Positions 8,359 to 16,604 are shown, numbered from the stretch's first letter. The stretch is DNA of 64,000 nt from Saprospiraceae bacterium (GCA_022841745.1 JALHQW010000023.1:1-64000); one strand, 5' to 3'. Notes: generated by a model from the letters alone, not told the origin. Translations and numbers: made by a program.

Positions 8359-9773
8359 TAATTCAATCTTGGATCAGCCCAGCGGTACAGCACATCGGCC
8401 AGCAGCATCCCGAGCACCGTCAGCAAGGCACCCAGCATCAGCACGGTGAAAACAATGGGCCAGTCATTTTGCCCAATGGCTTGCAGCGTGAGCCAGCCCA
8501 TGCCCGGTATGTTGAAAATCCACTCGACGGCCACCGACCCCGCTATTGCCGAAGGCACCACAGCAGCAAGCAGCGTGATGAGGGGGAACAGCGCATTGCG
8601 GAAGCCGTGCCGCCAAATGACGGCGCGCTCCGGCAGCCCCTTGGCACGAGCCGTTCGGATGAAGTCCTGCCCCAGCACATTGGCCATGCCGCCCCTCGCC
8701 TGCCGGGCGATATAGGCAATGGAAGGGAACGCCACGCACACAATGGGCAGCATCAGGTGCGGCGTTGCCATCCAGATTTGCTGCCACCAAGGAGCGGCAG
8801 TTGGCACGTTACCGAGGCCGCCGCTGGGGAAAAAATCCATGCCGTACTCCCTCGTCGTGAAGAAGATGAGCAGCAGCGTGGCCACCCAGAAGGCTGGCAG
8901 CGAGTAGAGCATGAACAGCCCTATGGTCGTTACCTTGTCAAACGTTTGCCCACGTTTCACCGCCGACCAGACGCCGAGCGGCACGGCCAGCAGGAAGGCC
9001 AGGGCAATGGCCGCAAGGTTGATGACCAGCGTCCAGAACAGGGCAGGCTTTATTTTTTCTGAAACTGCCATGCGGTGGCTGAGCGAGGTGCCAAAGTCCC
9101 CCCGAAGGAAGCCCATGAGCCATGTATGGTATTGATTGTCAAGGCCGTACCAGTGAAAGGCAGGTGTTTTCAGCAACCCTGGGGTTGCCTCGGCCCTTAG
9201 GTTTTGGTAGCTTTTTTTCAGGGTGGAAAAATCGTCGCCGAGCGCCATTTCAAGTTCAGGGCTTTTGCCGAAGGCAGCCTCCATTTCATTCAAACGGGCG
9301 CTGATGGCGCCATCCGTGTATTGCACATAGAGTTCCCGAAAAGGGATTTTGATGGGTGTTGCTGCCGCAACAATGGCGCTGTCCGCCTGTCCGAGCAATT
9401 GAATTTCGAATGAACGGATGCCGTTGTACCACGCCTGCACCTGTGGCCAGTTGCCGTATTGCGCCAGCAGCCTTTCCATCGTCTTGCGGCGGTGGCTGAT
9501 GGCGATGCGGTGCAGCGTGTCGGGATAGGCTTTTGATGCAATCGAAAAATAAAAAGGTGGCTTGTCCACGCCAAGCTGTCGGGCGGCTTGGGTATAGCCC
9601 CGTTCGGCTTGCAGCAGGTCTTGCGGCGTGGCTATTTTCCCAAACACATCCTCCCCCAAGTACTGCGCCACGGGGTCGCCGGGCGAGAGCCTGCTCAGGC
9701 CAAACGACAGCAAGCTGATGAGCAGCAGCGTCGGGAGGAAGAGTAGGATTCGCTTGAGGAGGTAAAGGAACAT
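8355..9773 (-). CDS. ABC transporter permease, DppB/OppB type, with a large periplasmic insert
   Basis: Starting at MFLYLLKRILLFLPTLLL, the protein is 472 residues. Usual DppB proteins are about 310-340. The first membrane helix with the RLSPGDPV motif and the C-terminal permease core (WTLVINLAAIALAFLLAVPLGV onward, including the EAA-like region IARQARGGMANVLGQDFIRTA) are standard. About 150 extra residues lie between them, before the WYGLDNQYHTWL segment. An in-frame upstream Met at 9857 is rejected because that stretch is repeat sequence. The peptide-binding protein lies just upstream. No DppC partner or ATPase is adjacent; the following gene is the sulfatase, overlapping at the stop codon. 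It probably takes part in peptide import with subunits encoded elsewhere. Confidence 0.88.
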   Translation of the reverse strand: MFLYLLKRILLFLPTLLLISLLSFGLSRLSPGDPVAQYLGEDVFGKIATPQDLLQAERGYTQAARQLGVDKPPFYFSIASKAYPDTLHRIAISHRRKTMERLLAQYGNWPQVQAWYNGIRSFEIQLLGQADSAIVAAATPIKIPFRELYVQYTDGAISARLNEMEAAFGKSPELEMALGDDFSTLKKSYQNLRAEATPGLLKTPAFHWYGLDNQYHTWLMGFLRGDFGTSLSHRMAVSEKIKPALFWTLVINLAAIALAFLLAVPLGVWSAVKRGQTFDKVTTIGLFMLYSLPAFWVATLLLIFFTTREYGMDFFPSGGLGNVPTAAPWWQQIWMATPHLMLPIVCVAFPSIAYIARQARGGMANVLGQDFIRTARAKGLPERAVIWRHGFRNALFPLITLLAAVVPSAIAGSVAVEWIFNIPGMGWLTLQAIGQNDWPIVFTVLMLGALLTVLGMLLADVLYRWADPRLNY

Positions 9774-9861
9774 TGTTTGATTGTTGAATTGTTGGGATTG
9801 TTGAATTGTTGGGATTGTATAGGAGTCCAATAACAATTTAACAATCCCAACAATCAAACAA
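9774..9861. repeat. ATTGTTGAATTGTT inverted repeat element
   Basis: The left arm repeats TTGAATTGTTGGGATTG-type words, and the right arm carries the complement (AACAATTTAACAATCCC, then AACAATCAAACAATC). The whole gap between the binding protein and permease genes can fold into one hairpin. Related copies lie at 15238-15275 and 41263-41340. Confidence 0.7.
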
Positions 9862-11628
9862 TCATTTCTTCAACTTAAAATGCTGCAACGACGCCCCTTG
9901 GCGGCTAAGCACTGGCTCGAAGCGCTTGTGAACGGCAAATTTTTCGAAGGGCGAAAACTGGAAGATGACGGGCTGTTCGTCATACACCAACTGCTGGAAA
10001 TCATGATACAGTTTGGTACGGGTTGCCTCGTCCGGTGCATTTTTGATGCCTTCGATGATGGCATCGGAAGCGGCATTGCCGAAGCGGATATAGTTGCTAC
10101 CGCCGGGCACGGCCCCGCTGGTATGCCAAAGCTGTTCAGGGTCGTCGGGCAGGGGGTAGCCCGATCCGGCCCGTGCGGCCAGCTCGTATTCCCCATTCTT
10201 GAGTTTTTCGGTCAGCACTTTCTGGTCAATGCCGGTAGGCTCTATCTCCACGCCGATTTTCTGCGCATTGGCTTTCATCAGCAACGCAAAACTTTCGGCA
10301 TAGGCGCTGTTCGCCGAATAAGCATAGTTCAATTTCATTTCGACGACTGTCCCGTCAATGGTCTTGTCCACCGTGCCGTTGCCATTGCTGTCCTTCCAGC
10401 CTGCCTCGGCCAGCAGTTTGCGGGCCTCGTCAAGGTCCATTTTTATCGGTTGCATGGATTTGAGGTAGTAGGGCTGGTCGGGGAAGAATGGGCCCACGAG
10501 GCGCTCACCGAGGCCATCGTACAGGTCTTTGATGACCATGTCCATGTCAATCGTATGTGCCAATGCACGGCGCACCCGCTTGTCTGAAAGCTTTGGGCTA
10601 CGGTTTTGCATGGCCGTCATGAAGAACTTATAGGTTTGTGGTGTCTCGAAATTGTAAGTGTTTTTCACGAAATCCAGTTGCCGCATTTCGCTGAACTGCT
10701 TGGAGTCAAGCTCGGAGCCAAGATCCACGCTTTCGTCCTTCACGGCGGTTATGGCGGCTGTGGCATCTTTAATGGGCAAGAAAATAATGGTGTCTGGATA
10801 AGCTTGCAGCAAGCGGTATTGCCCTGCCAATTTTTCGCCCCACCAATCTTTCTTCTTGGCCAACACTACCCGCTGGTCGTCCACCATTTCCACCAGCCTA
10901 TAGGGGCCGGAGCCAGAGACTGTTTCACGGGCGATTTTAGGCGTATTGTAAAAATCAACGAACTGCTGCAAGGCAGGGTCATTGGCTATTTTCGCAACCT
11001 TGGCAGGGTCGGTCAGTTCGTTCAGCGTGAATTTTTTCATCAAGCCTTGTGGGTCGTAGATATGCTCCGGCAGCACAACGAAATTGGAGATGCCCGCAAA
11101 ATTGAGCATGTACTTGTTGAAAGTGAAAACAGTAAACAGCTTGGGGTTCGCCTCGTCCACTTCAAAGTCACGGACGGCAGCAAGGTATACCAGTTGGCGG
11201 GCCAGCCCCATCCCAGGGTTGAAAGCCGCCTTTAAGGAGAACTCGAAATCCCGTCCGGTCACAGGTTTACCATCATCCCAGACGGCTTCTGGATGAATTT
11301 CGTAGGTAAAAGATTGCCCGCCTTTGTACTCGCCCTCTGTGATGTCAAGTACCACTGGATCGGCCTTCACGAGCTGTGGCACGAGTTTCAGCTTATCAAA
11401 GTCAAAGGCCATTGGGTACTGATAGACCAAATCGTAGGCTGTGCTTTCATATTTCGTGCGAGCCAAAAGCGGGTTCATCGTATTGATGTTCCCTGATTGC
11501 CGCACCCGCAGGGTATTGTCGTTGTGCTTCCAAGCGGGTGTTTCTTTGTTAGGCCCACAGGAACTGCAAGCAAAAAGGAACAGTGTGGCCACAAAGGCCA
11601 AGGGTAGGTGGATTCGCATTTTTTTCAT
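9862..11628 (-). CDS. Peptide ABC transporter substrate-binding lipoprotein (SBP family 5)
   Basis: Starting at MKKMRIHLPL the protein is 588 residues, with a lipoprotein signal (LFLFAC, acylated Cys21). An upstream in-frame start at 11712 would hide the signal peptide inside the chain, so it is rejected. The body has the extracellular SBP_bac_5 layout: NTLRVRQSGNINTMNPLL near the N-terminus, VWDDGKPVTGRDFEFSLKAAF (W-D-G-x-P-V/L-T) near residue 130, and KRVRRALAHTIDMDMVI in the middle. Such proteins bind oligopeptides, nickel chelates or sugars and deliver them to a DppBC/DF transporter. It lies directly upstream of the permease, separated by a hairpin repeat, so co-transcription is likely. 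Confidence 0.9.
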   Translation of the reverse strand: MKKMRIHLPLAFVATLFLFACSSCGPNKETPAWKHNDNTLRVRQSGNINTMNPLLARTKYESTAYDLVYQYPMAFDFDKLKLVPQLVKADPVVLDITEGEYKGGQSFTYEIHPEAVWDDGKPVTGRDFEFSLKAAFNPGMGLARQLVYLAAVRDFEVDEANPKLFTVFTFNKYMLNFAGISNFVVLPEHIYDPQGLMKKFTLNELTDPAKVAKIANDPALQQFVDFYNTPKIARETVSGSGPYRLVEMVDDQRVVLAKKKDWWGEKLAGQYRLLQAYPDTIIFLPIKDATAAITAVKDESVDLGSELDSKQFSEMRQLDFVKNTYNFETPQTYKFFMTAMQNRSPKLSDKRVRRALAHTIDMDMVIKDLYDGLGERLVGPFFPDQPYYLKSMQPIKMDLDEARKLLAEAGWKDSNGNGTVDKTIDGTVVEMKLNYAYSANSAYAESFALLMKANAQKIGVEIEPTGIDQKVLTEKLKNGEYELAARAGSGYPLPDDPEQLWHTSGAVPGGSNYIRFGNAASDAIIEGIKNAPDEATRTKLYHDFQQLVYDEQPVIFQFSPFEKFAVHKRFEPVLSRQGASLQHFKLKK

Positions 11629-11723
11629 CGTGATTTCTTTTTTTGAGCCAAGGACAACAAAAGTCGTCCAAGGTTTGAACGCCCGAAGATATGCGAAAAT
11701 TCCAATAAGCAAGCTACCAAAAC

Positions 11724-12809
11724 CTATGCTTTGCTCACTGCACGATGCTCATTCATCACCTTCGACTGGTGCGCAATGCTCTCCTCATGCACCGCCTTCA
11801 GCAAAGTCTCGATGAACTCCCCGCTCAGCCCCAGCACAGCGCCTTTGGCTACGGCATGTTCCAGAATCTCGTTCCAGCGGGTAGGCTGGTAAATGGAGAT
11901 ATTGTTCGATTTTTTGTACTCCCCAATCTGGTCGGCCAGCTTCATACGAGCGCCGAGGAGTTGAAGCAGCCGCTCGTCAATATCGTCAATCTGGTGGCGC
12001 AGGAAGTCCAGCGATTTCAAGAAGTCGGCGTTGCTCGTCGTCAGCTTGCGGGCCGTGAGGTGGCGGGTCATTTCGCCATAAACCAGGGGCGTTATTTGTT
12101 GCTCGGCGTCGCTCCAAGCTTGGTCTGGTGTTGGGTGCACCTCTGTCATCAGGCCATCGTAGCCAAGGTCAAGGGCTTGCTGCGCAATGGGCGCCAAGAT
12201 GTCCCGCCGCCCGCAGATATGGCTGTGGTCGCAGATGATTTGCAGGTCGGGGAAGTGGCGTTTCAGCTCAATCGGCAACTGCCAGAGCGGGGCGTTCCTG
12301 AACTTAGTCTCGCCATGCACCGAGAAGCCCCGGTGCACCGCCGCTATGCGGGTGATGCCCGCTTTCTGGATGCGCTCGATGGCCCCCATCCACAGCTTTA
12401 GGTCAGCATTTACAGGGTTTTTTATCAAAACGGGGATGTCCACGCCTGACAGCGCATCGGCCACTTCCTGCACCGAAAACGGGTTCACCGTCGTTCGTGC
12501 GCCAATCCAGAGCACGTCCACGCCATACTTCAGCGCCTCGAAAACGTGCTGCGTCGTGGCCACTTCGGTCGTCACGGGCAGACCGACTTCCTGCTTCACT
12601 TTGCGCAGCCAGCCCAGCCCCACCGTGCCCACTCCCTCGAAGCCGCCCGGCTTGGTGCGGGGCTTCCAGATGCCCGCCCGAAAGAGGTCAATACCCTCGG
12701 CCTTCAGCCCGTGGGCGGTCTCCAGTACTTGCGCCTCAGTCTCGGCGCTGCACGGCCCGGCGATGAGTATCGGGCGCTCGATTTTGTCGAAAACAGGTTG
12801 GAATTGCAT
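11724..12809 (-). CDS. Bifunctional DAHP synthase / chorismate mutase
   Basis: This 361-residue fusion joins two shikimate-pathway steps. Residues 1-260 or so form a type I-beta DAHP synthase (first reaction, PEP plus erythrose 4-phosphate). Signatures are LIAGPCSAE, FRAGIWKPRTKPGGFEG, KNPVNADLKLWMGA, AAVHRGFS, CDHSHICG and MTEVHPTPDQAWSDAEQQ. Residues 265-350 or so form an AroQ-type chorismate mutase (FLRHQIDDIDERLLQLLGARMKLADQIGEYKK). The fusion is known in Bacteroidota, where the mutase domain lets prephenate inhibit the synthase. It is the last gene of the aromatic operon; a 280-base repeat-filled gap separates it from tyrA. It should share the attenuated leader if read-through crosses the gaps. 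Confidence 0.95.
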   Translation of the reverse strand: MQFQPVFDKIERPILIAGPCSAETEAQVLETAHGLKAEGIDLFRAGIWKPRTKPGGFEGVGTVGLGWLRKVKQEVGLPVTTEVATTQHVFEALKYGVDVLWIGARTTVNPFSVQEVADALSGVDIPVLIKNPVNADLKLWMGAIERIQKAGITRIAAVHRGFSVHGETKFRNAPLWQLPIELKRHFPDLQIICDHSHICGRRDILAPIAQQALDLGYDGLMTEVHPTPDQAWSDAEQQITPLVYGEMTRHLTARKLTTSNADFLKSLDFLRHQIDDIDERLLQLLGARMKLADQIGEYKKSNNISIYQPTRWNEILEHAVAKGAVLGLSGEFIETLLKAVHEESIAHQSKVMNEHRAVSKA

Positions 12810-12878
12810 AGTTTAGAAGGTAAAAGGAAAAAGTACAAAGGAAAAAGTAGCGTGTAGGAACTTTGCCAACTTGCAGTG

Positions 12879-13082
12879 TTGCCCCCACTTTTTACTTTAT
12901 CCTTTTTACTTTTTACTTATTAAAAAATCAAGTCGAGGTAGCGGTTCACTGGCCAGCTCGCAGCCCTGTGCCCCCACTTTTTACTTTGTCCTTTTTACTT
13001 GTTAAAAAATCAAGTCGAGGTAGCGGTTCACTGGCCAGCTCGCAGCCCTGTGCCCCCACTTTTTACTTTGTCCTTTTTACTT
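12879..13082. repeat. Tandem 82-bp repeat between tyrA and the DAHP synthase gene
   Basis: Two adjacent 82-base copies (about 12919-13000 and 13001-13082) are almost identical, and a partial third copy lies to the left. Each copy has a GC-rich part (AAGTCGAGGTAGCGGTTCAC onward) and a pyrimidine-rich part of TTTTTACTTT words. The AAAGGAAAAAGTA words at 12815-12850 are complementary to the pyrimidine-rich part. Read on the minus strand, the GC-rich part can encode NRYLDLIF before a stop, so it may derive from the 3' end of a gene. No independent gene is supported here. Confidence 0.8.
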
Positions 13083-13092
13083 TTTCCTTGCC

Positions 13093-13938
13093 CTAAGGCA
13101 GTATCCTCCGAATATCGTTGGCCTCCACCATCAACTGCCGGATGGCCTCGAAATCCTTTTTTATCAACAAACTGCGGAAGCGGGACAGCACGCTGATATG
13201 CTCATCCAAAACATCCAGCACGTTGTCTCGGTTTTGGCGGAAAATGGGCGTCCACATCTCCGGCGAGCTTTTCGCCAAGCGCACCGTGGAGGCAAAACCG
13301 CTGCTTGCCAGCTCAAAAATTGCCTGTTCGTCCCGCTCCTTTTCCAGCACCGTCAGCGCCAGTGCGAAGGAACTGATGTGCGAGATATGCGACACGTAAG
13401 CCGTGTGAACATCGTGTTCCTGTCCGTTCAGGTGGGCGATTTTCATGCCCAACGATTGGTACATCCTTTCCACCAGCGCCACGGCATCGGGGCCGCTTTT
13501 TTCCGCTTCGCAAATGACGGTGTACTTCCCCTCGAAGAGCCTCGGAATGGCCGCCTCGATGCCGCTGTGCTCTGTGCCCGCCATCGGGTGCGTGGCCACA
13601 AAGCGGCTGCGGTTTGGCAGCAAACCGACCATCTCCAACAGCCGTTGCTTCGTCGAGCCGACGTCCATCACGACTTGGTTTCTTATTTGGGGCAAAATTT
13701 GGGGCAGTAGCTCCATCGCCACGTCCACGGGCGTCGCCACGATGACAAGGTCGGCCTTTGCCAAGCCCTCGTCCAATTCGCAAACCTCGTCAATGATGCG
13801 GCGGCGCAACGCCTTGTCGAGGCTGGTGCGGCTGGCATCCACCCCGATGACGTGGTCAGCAAAGCCGTTCTCTTTCAAGGAGATGGCCATGCTGCCGCCG
13901 ATGAGTCCGATGCCGATGATGGTTGTGGTCATGTTCAA
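13093..13938 (-). CDS. tyrA: Prephenate dehydrogenase
   Basis: This 281-residue enzyme makes 4-hydroxyphenylpyruvate from prephenate with NAD(P)+, the tyrosine branch. It starts with the dinucleotide-binding loop IIGIGLIGGS. It also has ADLVIVATPVD, VVMDVGSTKQ, FVATHPMAGTEHSG (catalytic His region) and a helical C-terminal dimerisation half. No ACT or chorismate mutase domain is attached; the mutase is on the DAHP synthase. It lies third in the operon, between the aminotransferase and the synthase, with hairpin-rich gaps on both sides. Confidence 0.95.
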   Translation of the reverse strand: MNMTTTIIGIGLIGGSMAISLKENGFADHVIGVDASRTSLDKALRRRIIDEVCELDEGLAKADLVIVATPVDVAMELLPQILPQIRNQVVMDVGSTKQRLLEMVGLLPNRSRFVATHPMAGTEHSGIEAAIPRLFEGKYTVICEAEKSGPDAVALVERMYQSLGMKIAHLNGQEHDVHTAYVSHISHISSFALALTVLEKERDEQAIFELASSGFASTVRLAKSSPEMWTPIFRQNRDNVLDVLDEHISVLSRFRSLLIKKDFEAIRQLMVEANDIRRILP

Positions 13939-14057
13939 CTTTTGTCATTGCAGTAGGCAATCCGCAGCGCCACGTTATGCGTCGCTTTTGTCATCGCCGA
14001 AGGCGACCCGCAACATCATACGAGACGTCGCAGTTTGCCTTCGGCAATGACAAAAGC
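13931..14057. repeat. CTTTTGTCAT-type hairpin between aminotransferase and tyrA
   Basis: Arms at 13984-14004 and 14037-14057 are complementary over 21 bases with one mismatch, with GCTTTTGTCAT at the outer ends. A diverged half-copy at about 13935-13970 overlaps the tyrA start region. The same outer motif bounds the hairpin at 15313-15404, so the two belong to one family. Confidence 0.8.
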
Positions 14058-14060
14058 AGC

Positions 14061-15236
14061 TTACATGGCAGCCGTTATTTCAACTTTTTTCACCCTTTCA
14101 ATCGCCATTTCAAAAACTGTCTCCTTACTGCACAACGAAATCCGCACATACCCCTCCCCATTCGAGCCGAAAATGCCGCCGGGAGTAATGAAAACATGCG
14201 CCTCATTTAGCAACAAATCCGTCAGCTCATAGCCGCTTTGGTACTGTTCTGGCACCCTCGCCCAAACGAACATGCCAGTAGCTGCCGGGGCGTACTCGCA
14301 GCCGAGCAGGTCAAGCAGTTGGCAGGCTAATTTCCGCCGATTGTTGTAAGTGGCGTTCAGGCTATCGTACCAATCTTGCGAAGCACCCAAGGCCAGCGCC
14401 GCTGCCAATTGCACGGGCTTGAACATACCGCTGTCCATATTGCTCTTGAACCGGACGACATGGCTAAGGTAGTCCGCCCGACCAGCCAGTACGCCGACCC
14501 GCCAGCCCGCAAGATTATGCGACTTACTGAGGGAGTTCAGTTCCAGCGCCACGTCCTTTGCGCCAGCAACGGAAAGCAGGCTCAAGTGGTCGTCGTTCAG
14601 GATGAAACTGTAAGGATTATCATTGACAATCAAGATATTATGCCGTTTGCCAAAGGCAATGAGCTTTTCAAAAAAAGCAGGGCTGGCATGTGTGCCCGTG
14701 GGCATATTGGGGTAGTTCACCCACATTATTTTCGCCCGGCTGAGGTCGGTTTGTTCGAGCGCTTCAAGGTCGGGCAACCAGCTATTTTCGGCGGTCAGCG
14801 GCACTTTCACGACAGTGGCTCCGGCCAGTTCCGAGGCAGCACGATAGGTGGGGTAGCCGGGATTGGGCACGAGTGCCACGTCGCCGGGTTCAAGGAAGGT
14901 CATGGCGATGTGCATGATGCCCTCCTTGGAGCCAATGAGCGGCAGCACCTCGGTCGCAGCATCGAGTTTCACCCCGAAAAACCGCCCATACCAGTCAGCA
15001 AAGGCATTGCGAAGCTCCGGTATGCCCACATAACTCTGGTAGGCATGCACATCGGGCAAGCAGCTTTGCTCGCCGAGCAGCTTGCTCACCTCCGGCAATG
15101 GCGGCAAGTCGGGGCTGCCGATGCCGAGGTTCAGCACGTCAATGCCCTGGCTGCGCATGGCAGCTATTTCCTTGAGTTTTTTTGAAAAATAGTACTCTTG
15201 GATGTTGTCGAGCCGTCGGGCGGGTTGGATTATCAT
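14061..15236 (-). CDS. PLP-dependent aminotransferase, class I/II (aromatic operon)
   Basis: Starting at MIIQPARRLDNIQEYYFSKK the protein is 391 residues; the frame is open further upstream only because of the hairpin repeat. Class I/II features are LGIGSPDLPP, PNPGYPTYR, WVNYPNMPTG, NDNPYSFIL and the Schiff-base lysine in NSLSKSHNLAGWR. Its place between pheA and tyrA suggests that it aminates phenylpyruvate and 4-hydroxyphenylpyruvate, the last step to Phe and Tyr. That role is inferred from context; close relatives also act on aspartate, alanine or diaminopimelate intermediates. Confidence 0.9.
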   Translation of the reverse strand: MIIQPARRLDNIQEYYFSKKLKEIAAMRSQGIDVLNLGIGSPDLPPLPEVSKLLGEQSCLPDVHAYQSYVGIPELRNAFADWYGRFFGVKLDAATEVLPLIGSKEGIMHIAMTFLEPGDVALVPNPGYPTYRAASELAGATVVKVPLTAENSWLPDLEALEQTDLSRAKIMWVNYPNMPTGTHASPAFFEKLIAFGKRHNILIVNDNPYSFILNDDHLSLLSVAGAKDVALELNSLSKSHNLAGWRVGVLAGRADYLSHVVRFKSNMDSGMFKPVQLAAALALGASQDWYDSLNATYNNRRKLACQLLDLLGCEYAPAATGMFVWARVPEQYQSGYELTDLLLNEAHVFITPGGIFGSNGEGYVRISLCSKETVFEMAIERVKKVEITAAM

Positions 15237-15312
15237 TGATTGTTGAAATTGTTTGATTGCTTGATTGTTGTGGTACTGGTTCGTTGTCACGGGTGTCGTT
15301 CTGCTGTGCGTC

Positions 15313-15404
15313 GCTTTTGTCATCTTGAAAAGACCCGTCCACGCCGTAAGGGAAGCCACGTTTGCCCTCACGACGTGGACGGGTCTTTTCAAGATGACAA
15401 AAGC
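15313..15404. repeat. Perfect 31-bp inverted repeat between pheA and the aminotransferase
   Basis: Arms 15313-15343 and 15374-15404 are exact complements, with a 30-base loop. Outer ends read GCTTTTGTCAT and inner ends GGACGGGTC. Transcribed RNA would form a very stable stem inside the operon message. It has no T run, so it is unlikely to be a simple terminator. A single-armed ATTGTTGAAATTG tract sits at 15238-15275 beside it. Confidence 0.9.
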
Positions 15405-15438
15405 GGCGTGTTCCGAGACGTACACCGTGACGTGGCCG

Positions 15439-16332
15439 CTACTCAAAAAACCTCCCCTGCCGATACGCCCCCAGCACCTCCAAGCTATGCGTAAAGGGCC
15501 TAATCGCCTCCACTGCCGACTGCCAATTAGCACCTTCTTCATTGACGAAGTCAACAAAAAAGAAGTATTCCCAAGGCCGACCCTCAATGGGGGCGGATTG
15601 GATTTTCGTCAGGTTGGCTCCGTGGGCGGCGAGGGCGGCAAGCACCTTGTGCAGGCTACCAACCTCGTGCGAGAGCGAGAAAAACAGGGACACTTTGTCC
15701 GCTGCAACGATGGACTCGGTAACCTCTTGGCGCTCCAGCACGAGGAAGCGGGTGAAGTTCTGCTTATTCGTTTCGATGCTCTCGGCGAGCAGGTCGAGGC
15801 CGTACATGCTGGCGGCAAGGCTGCTGGCGATGGCACCGACGCCTTTGAGCTGTTGATGCGCAATGCGCTGGGCGCTGAGGGCGGTGTCCTCCATTTCCAC
15901 GAGGCGGATATCGGGGTGCTGCGCAAAGAACTCGTCGCACTGGGCGATGGCGATGGGGTGCGAGTGGACTTCCTTCAAGTCCTCAATACGCTGGCCGGGC
16001 AGCGCCATCAGGTTCTGCCGGATGCGCAGATAGACCTCCCCGACGGCCCGCAGCTTGCTGGCCGTGAGCAGCCGGTAATTGCTGATGATGCTGCCATAAA
16101 TGGTGTTCTCGATGGCCATGAGGCCAGTGTCGGCAGTGCCGCTCTCCACCTGCTCGACGAGTTGGCGGAAGGTGTGTGCCGGCACGATTTCCACCCGGTC
16201 GGCGCCGAAGAAATGCCGTGCGGCGATGTCGTGGAAGGCACCCGGCACACCTTGGATGGCGACCCGCAGCTTTGGCTGTGCCTTGCTGACGGCAGTGGCC
16301 TCGGTTTCGATACTTGTTTCTATTGTGGTCAT
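15439..16332 (-). CDS. pheA: Prephenate dehydratase with ACT domain
   Basis: This 297-residue enzyme converts prephenate to phenylpyruvate. I chose the ATG at 16332; a TTG two codons upstream (16338) is also open. The catalytic domain covers about residues 24-200: AIQGVPGAFHDIAARHFFG, IENTIYGSIISNYRLL, and a Thr-rich NFTRFLVL that matches the family TRF motif. The C-terminal ACT domain (SLFFSLSHEVGSLHKVLAAL, then IQSAPIEGRPWEYFFFVDF) should bind Phe for feedback. It is the first gene of the operon and lies 19 bases downstream of attenuator terminator 2. Expression is therefore likely set by the two leader attenuators upstream. Confidence 0.95.
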   Translation of the reverse strand: MTTIETSIETEATAVSKAQPKLRVAIQGVPGAFHDIAARHFFGADRVEIVPAHTFRQLVEQVESGTADTGLMAIENTIYGSIISNYRLLTASKLRAVGEVYLRIRQNLMALPGQRIEDLKEVHSHPIAIAQCDEFFAQHPDIRLVEMEDTALSAQRIAHQQLKGVGAIASSLAASMYGLDLLAESIETNKQNFTRFLVLERQEVTESIVAADKVSLFFSLSHEVGSLHKVLAALAAHGANLTKIQSAPIEGRPWEYFFFVDFVNEEGANWQSAVEAIRPFTHSLEVLGAYRQGRFFE

Positions 16333-16351
16333 TTTCAATTATTTATAAAAC

Positions 16352-16378
16352 AAAAAAGCCCCGACACTGCGGGGCTTT
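16352..16378 (-). terminator. Attenuator terminator 2 of the pheA leader
   Basis: On the minus strand a 9-bp perfect stem (16378-16370 with 16363-16355, AAAGCCCCG with CGGGGCTTT, six-base loop) runs straight into six T. It ends only 19 bases before the pheA start. Its 5' arm can instead pair with GGGGACTTT at 16417-16409, at the stop codon of leader peptide 2, with one bulged A. The two structures exclude each other. Confidence 0.9.
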
Positions 16379-16416
16379 CGTTTTTCTTTTTCACAAAAAA
16401 GCAAACCAAAAGTCCC

Positions 16417-16476
16417 CTAAGGTGTACCCCAGAAAAAATAGAAACCCCAGAAAAAGGAAGCTTGGTTAGGTGACAT
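16417..16476 (-). CDS. Aromatic leader peptide 2 (attenuator)
   Basis: A 19-codon frame encodes MSPNQASFFWGFYFFWGTP, with five Phe, two Trp and one Tyr packed into residues 8-16. Eight of nineteen residues being aromatic, placed directly before a terminator and an aromatic biosynthesis operon, fits a ribosome-sensing leader peptide. The stop codon TAG begins the GGGGACTTT antiterminator strand. A ribosome that finishes the peptide would cover that strand and let terminator 2 form. A ribosome stalled on Phe codons would leave it free. There is no Shine-Dalgarno, as usual in this phylum. Confidence 0.8.
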   Translation of the reverse strand: MSPNQASFFWGFYFFWGTP

Positions 16477-16527
16477 GGCTGCGAATTTGGTCTCAGGTTT
16501 CAAGGGTTTCAGGTTTCAGGAACTAGC

Positions 16528-16553
16528 AAAAAAAAAGCCCCGCAAGCGGGACT
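16528..16553 (-). terminator. Attenuator terminator 1 of the pheA leader
   Basis: On the minus strand AGTCCCGC (16553-16546) pairs with GCGGGGCT (16543-16536), one G-U included, followed by a run of nine T. Its 5' arm is also complementary, over 7 bases with one G-U, to CGGGGCT at 16604-16598, which immediately follows the stop codon of leader peptide 1. That provides a competing antiterminator. Confidence 0.85.
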
Positions 16554-16604
16554 CTTTGATTTTATCTTCAAACCTGTTTTGAACAACAAAATGTTTTAGC
16601 CCCG

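Noticed and set aside
12863-13096. Open frame through the 82-bp repeats
   Set aside because: The protein is a direct product of the DNA repeat (FYFVLFTF words), with no domain or start signal.
15237-15587. N-terminal extension of the aminotransferase
   Set aside because: The frame is open through the 31-bp hairpin, but the family start (MIIQPARRLDN) is at 15236 and the extension is repeat-derived.
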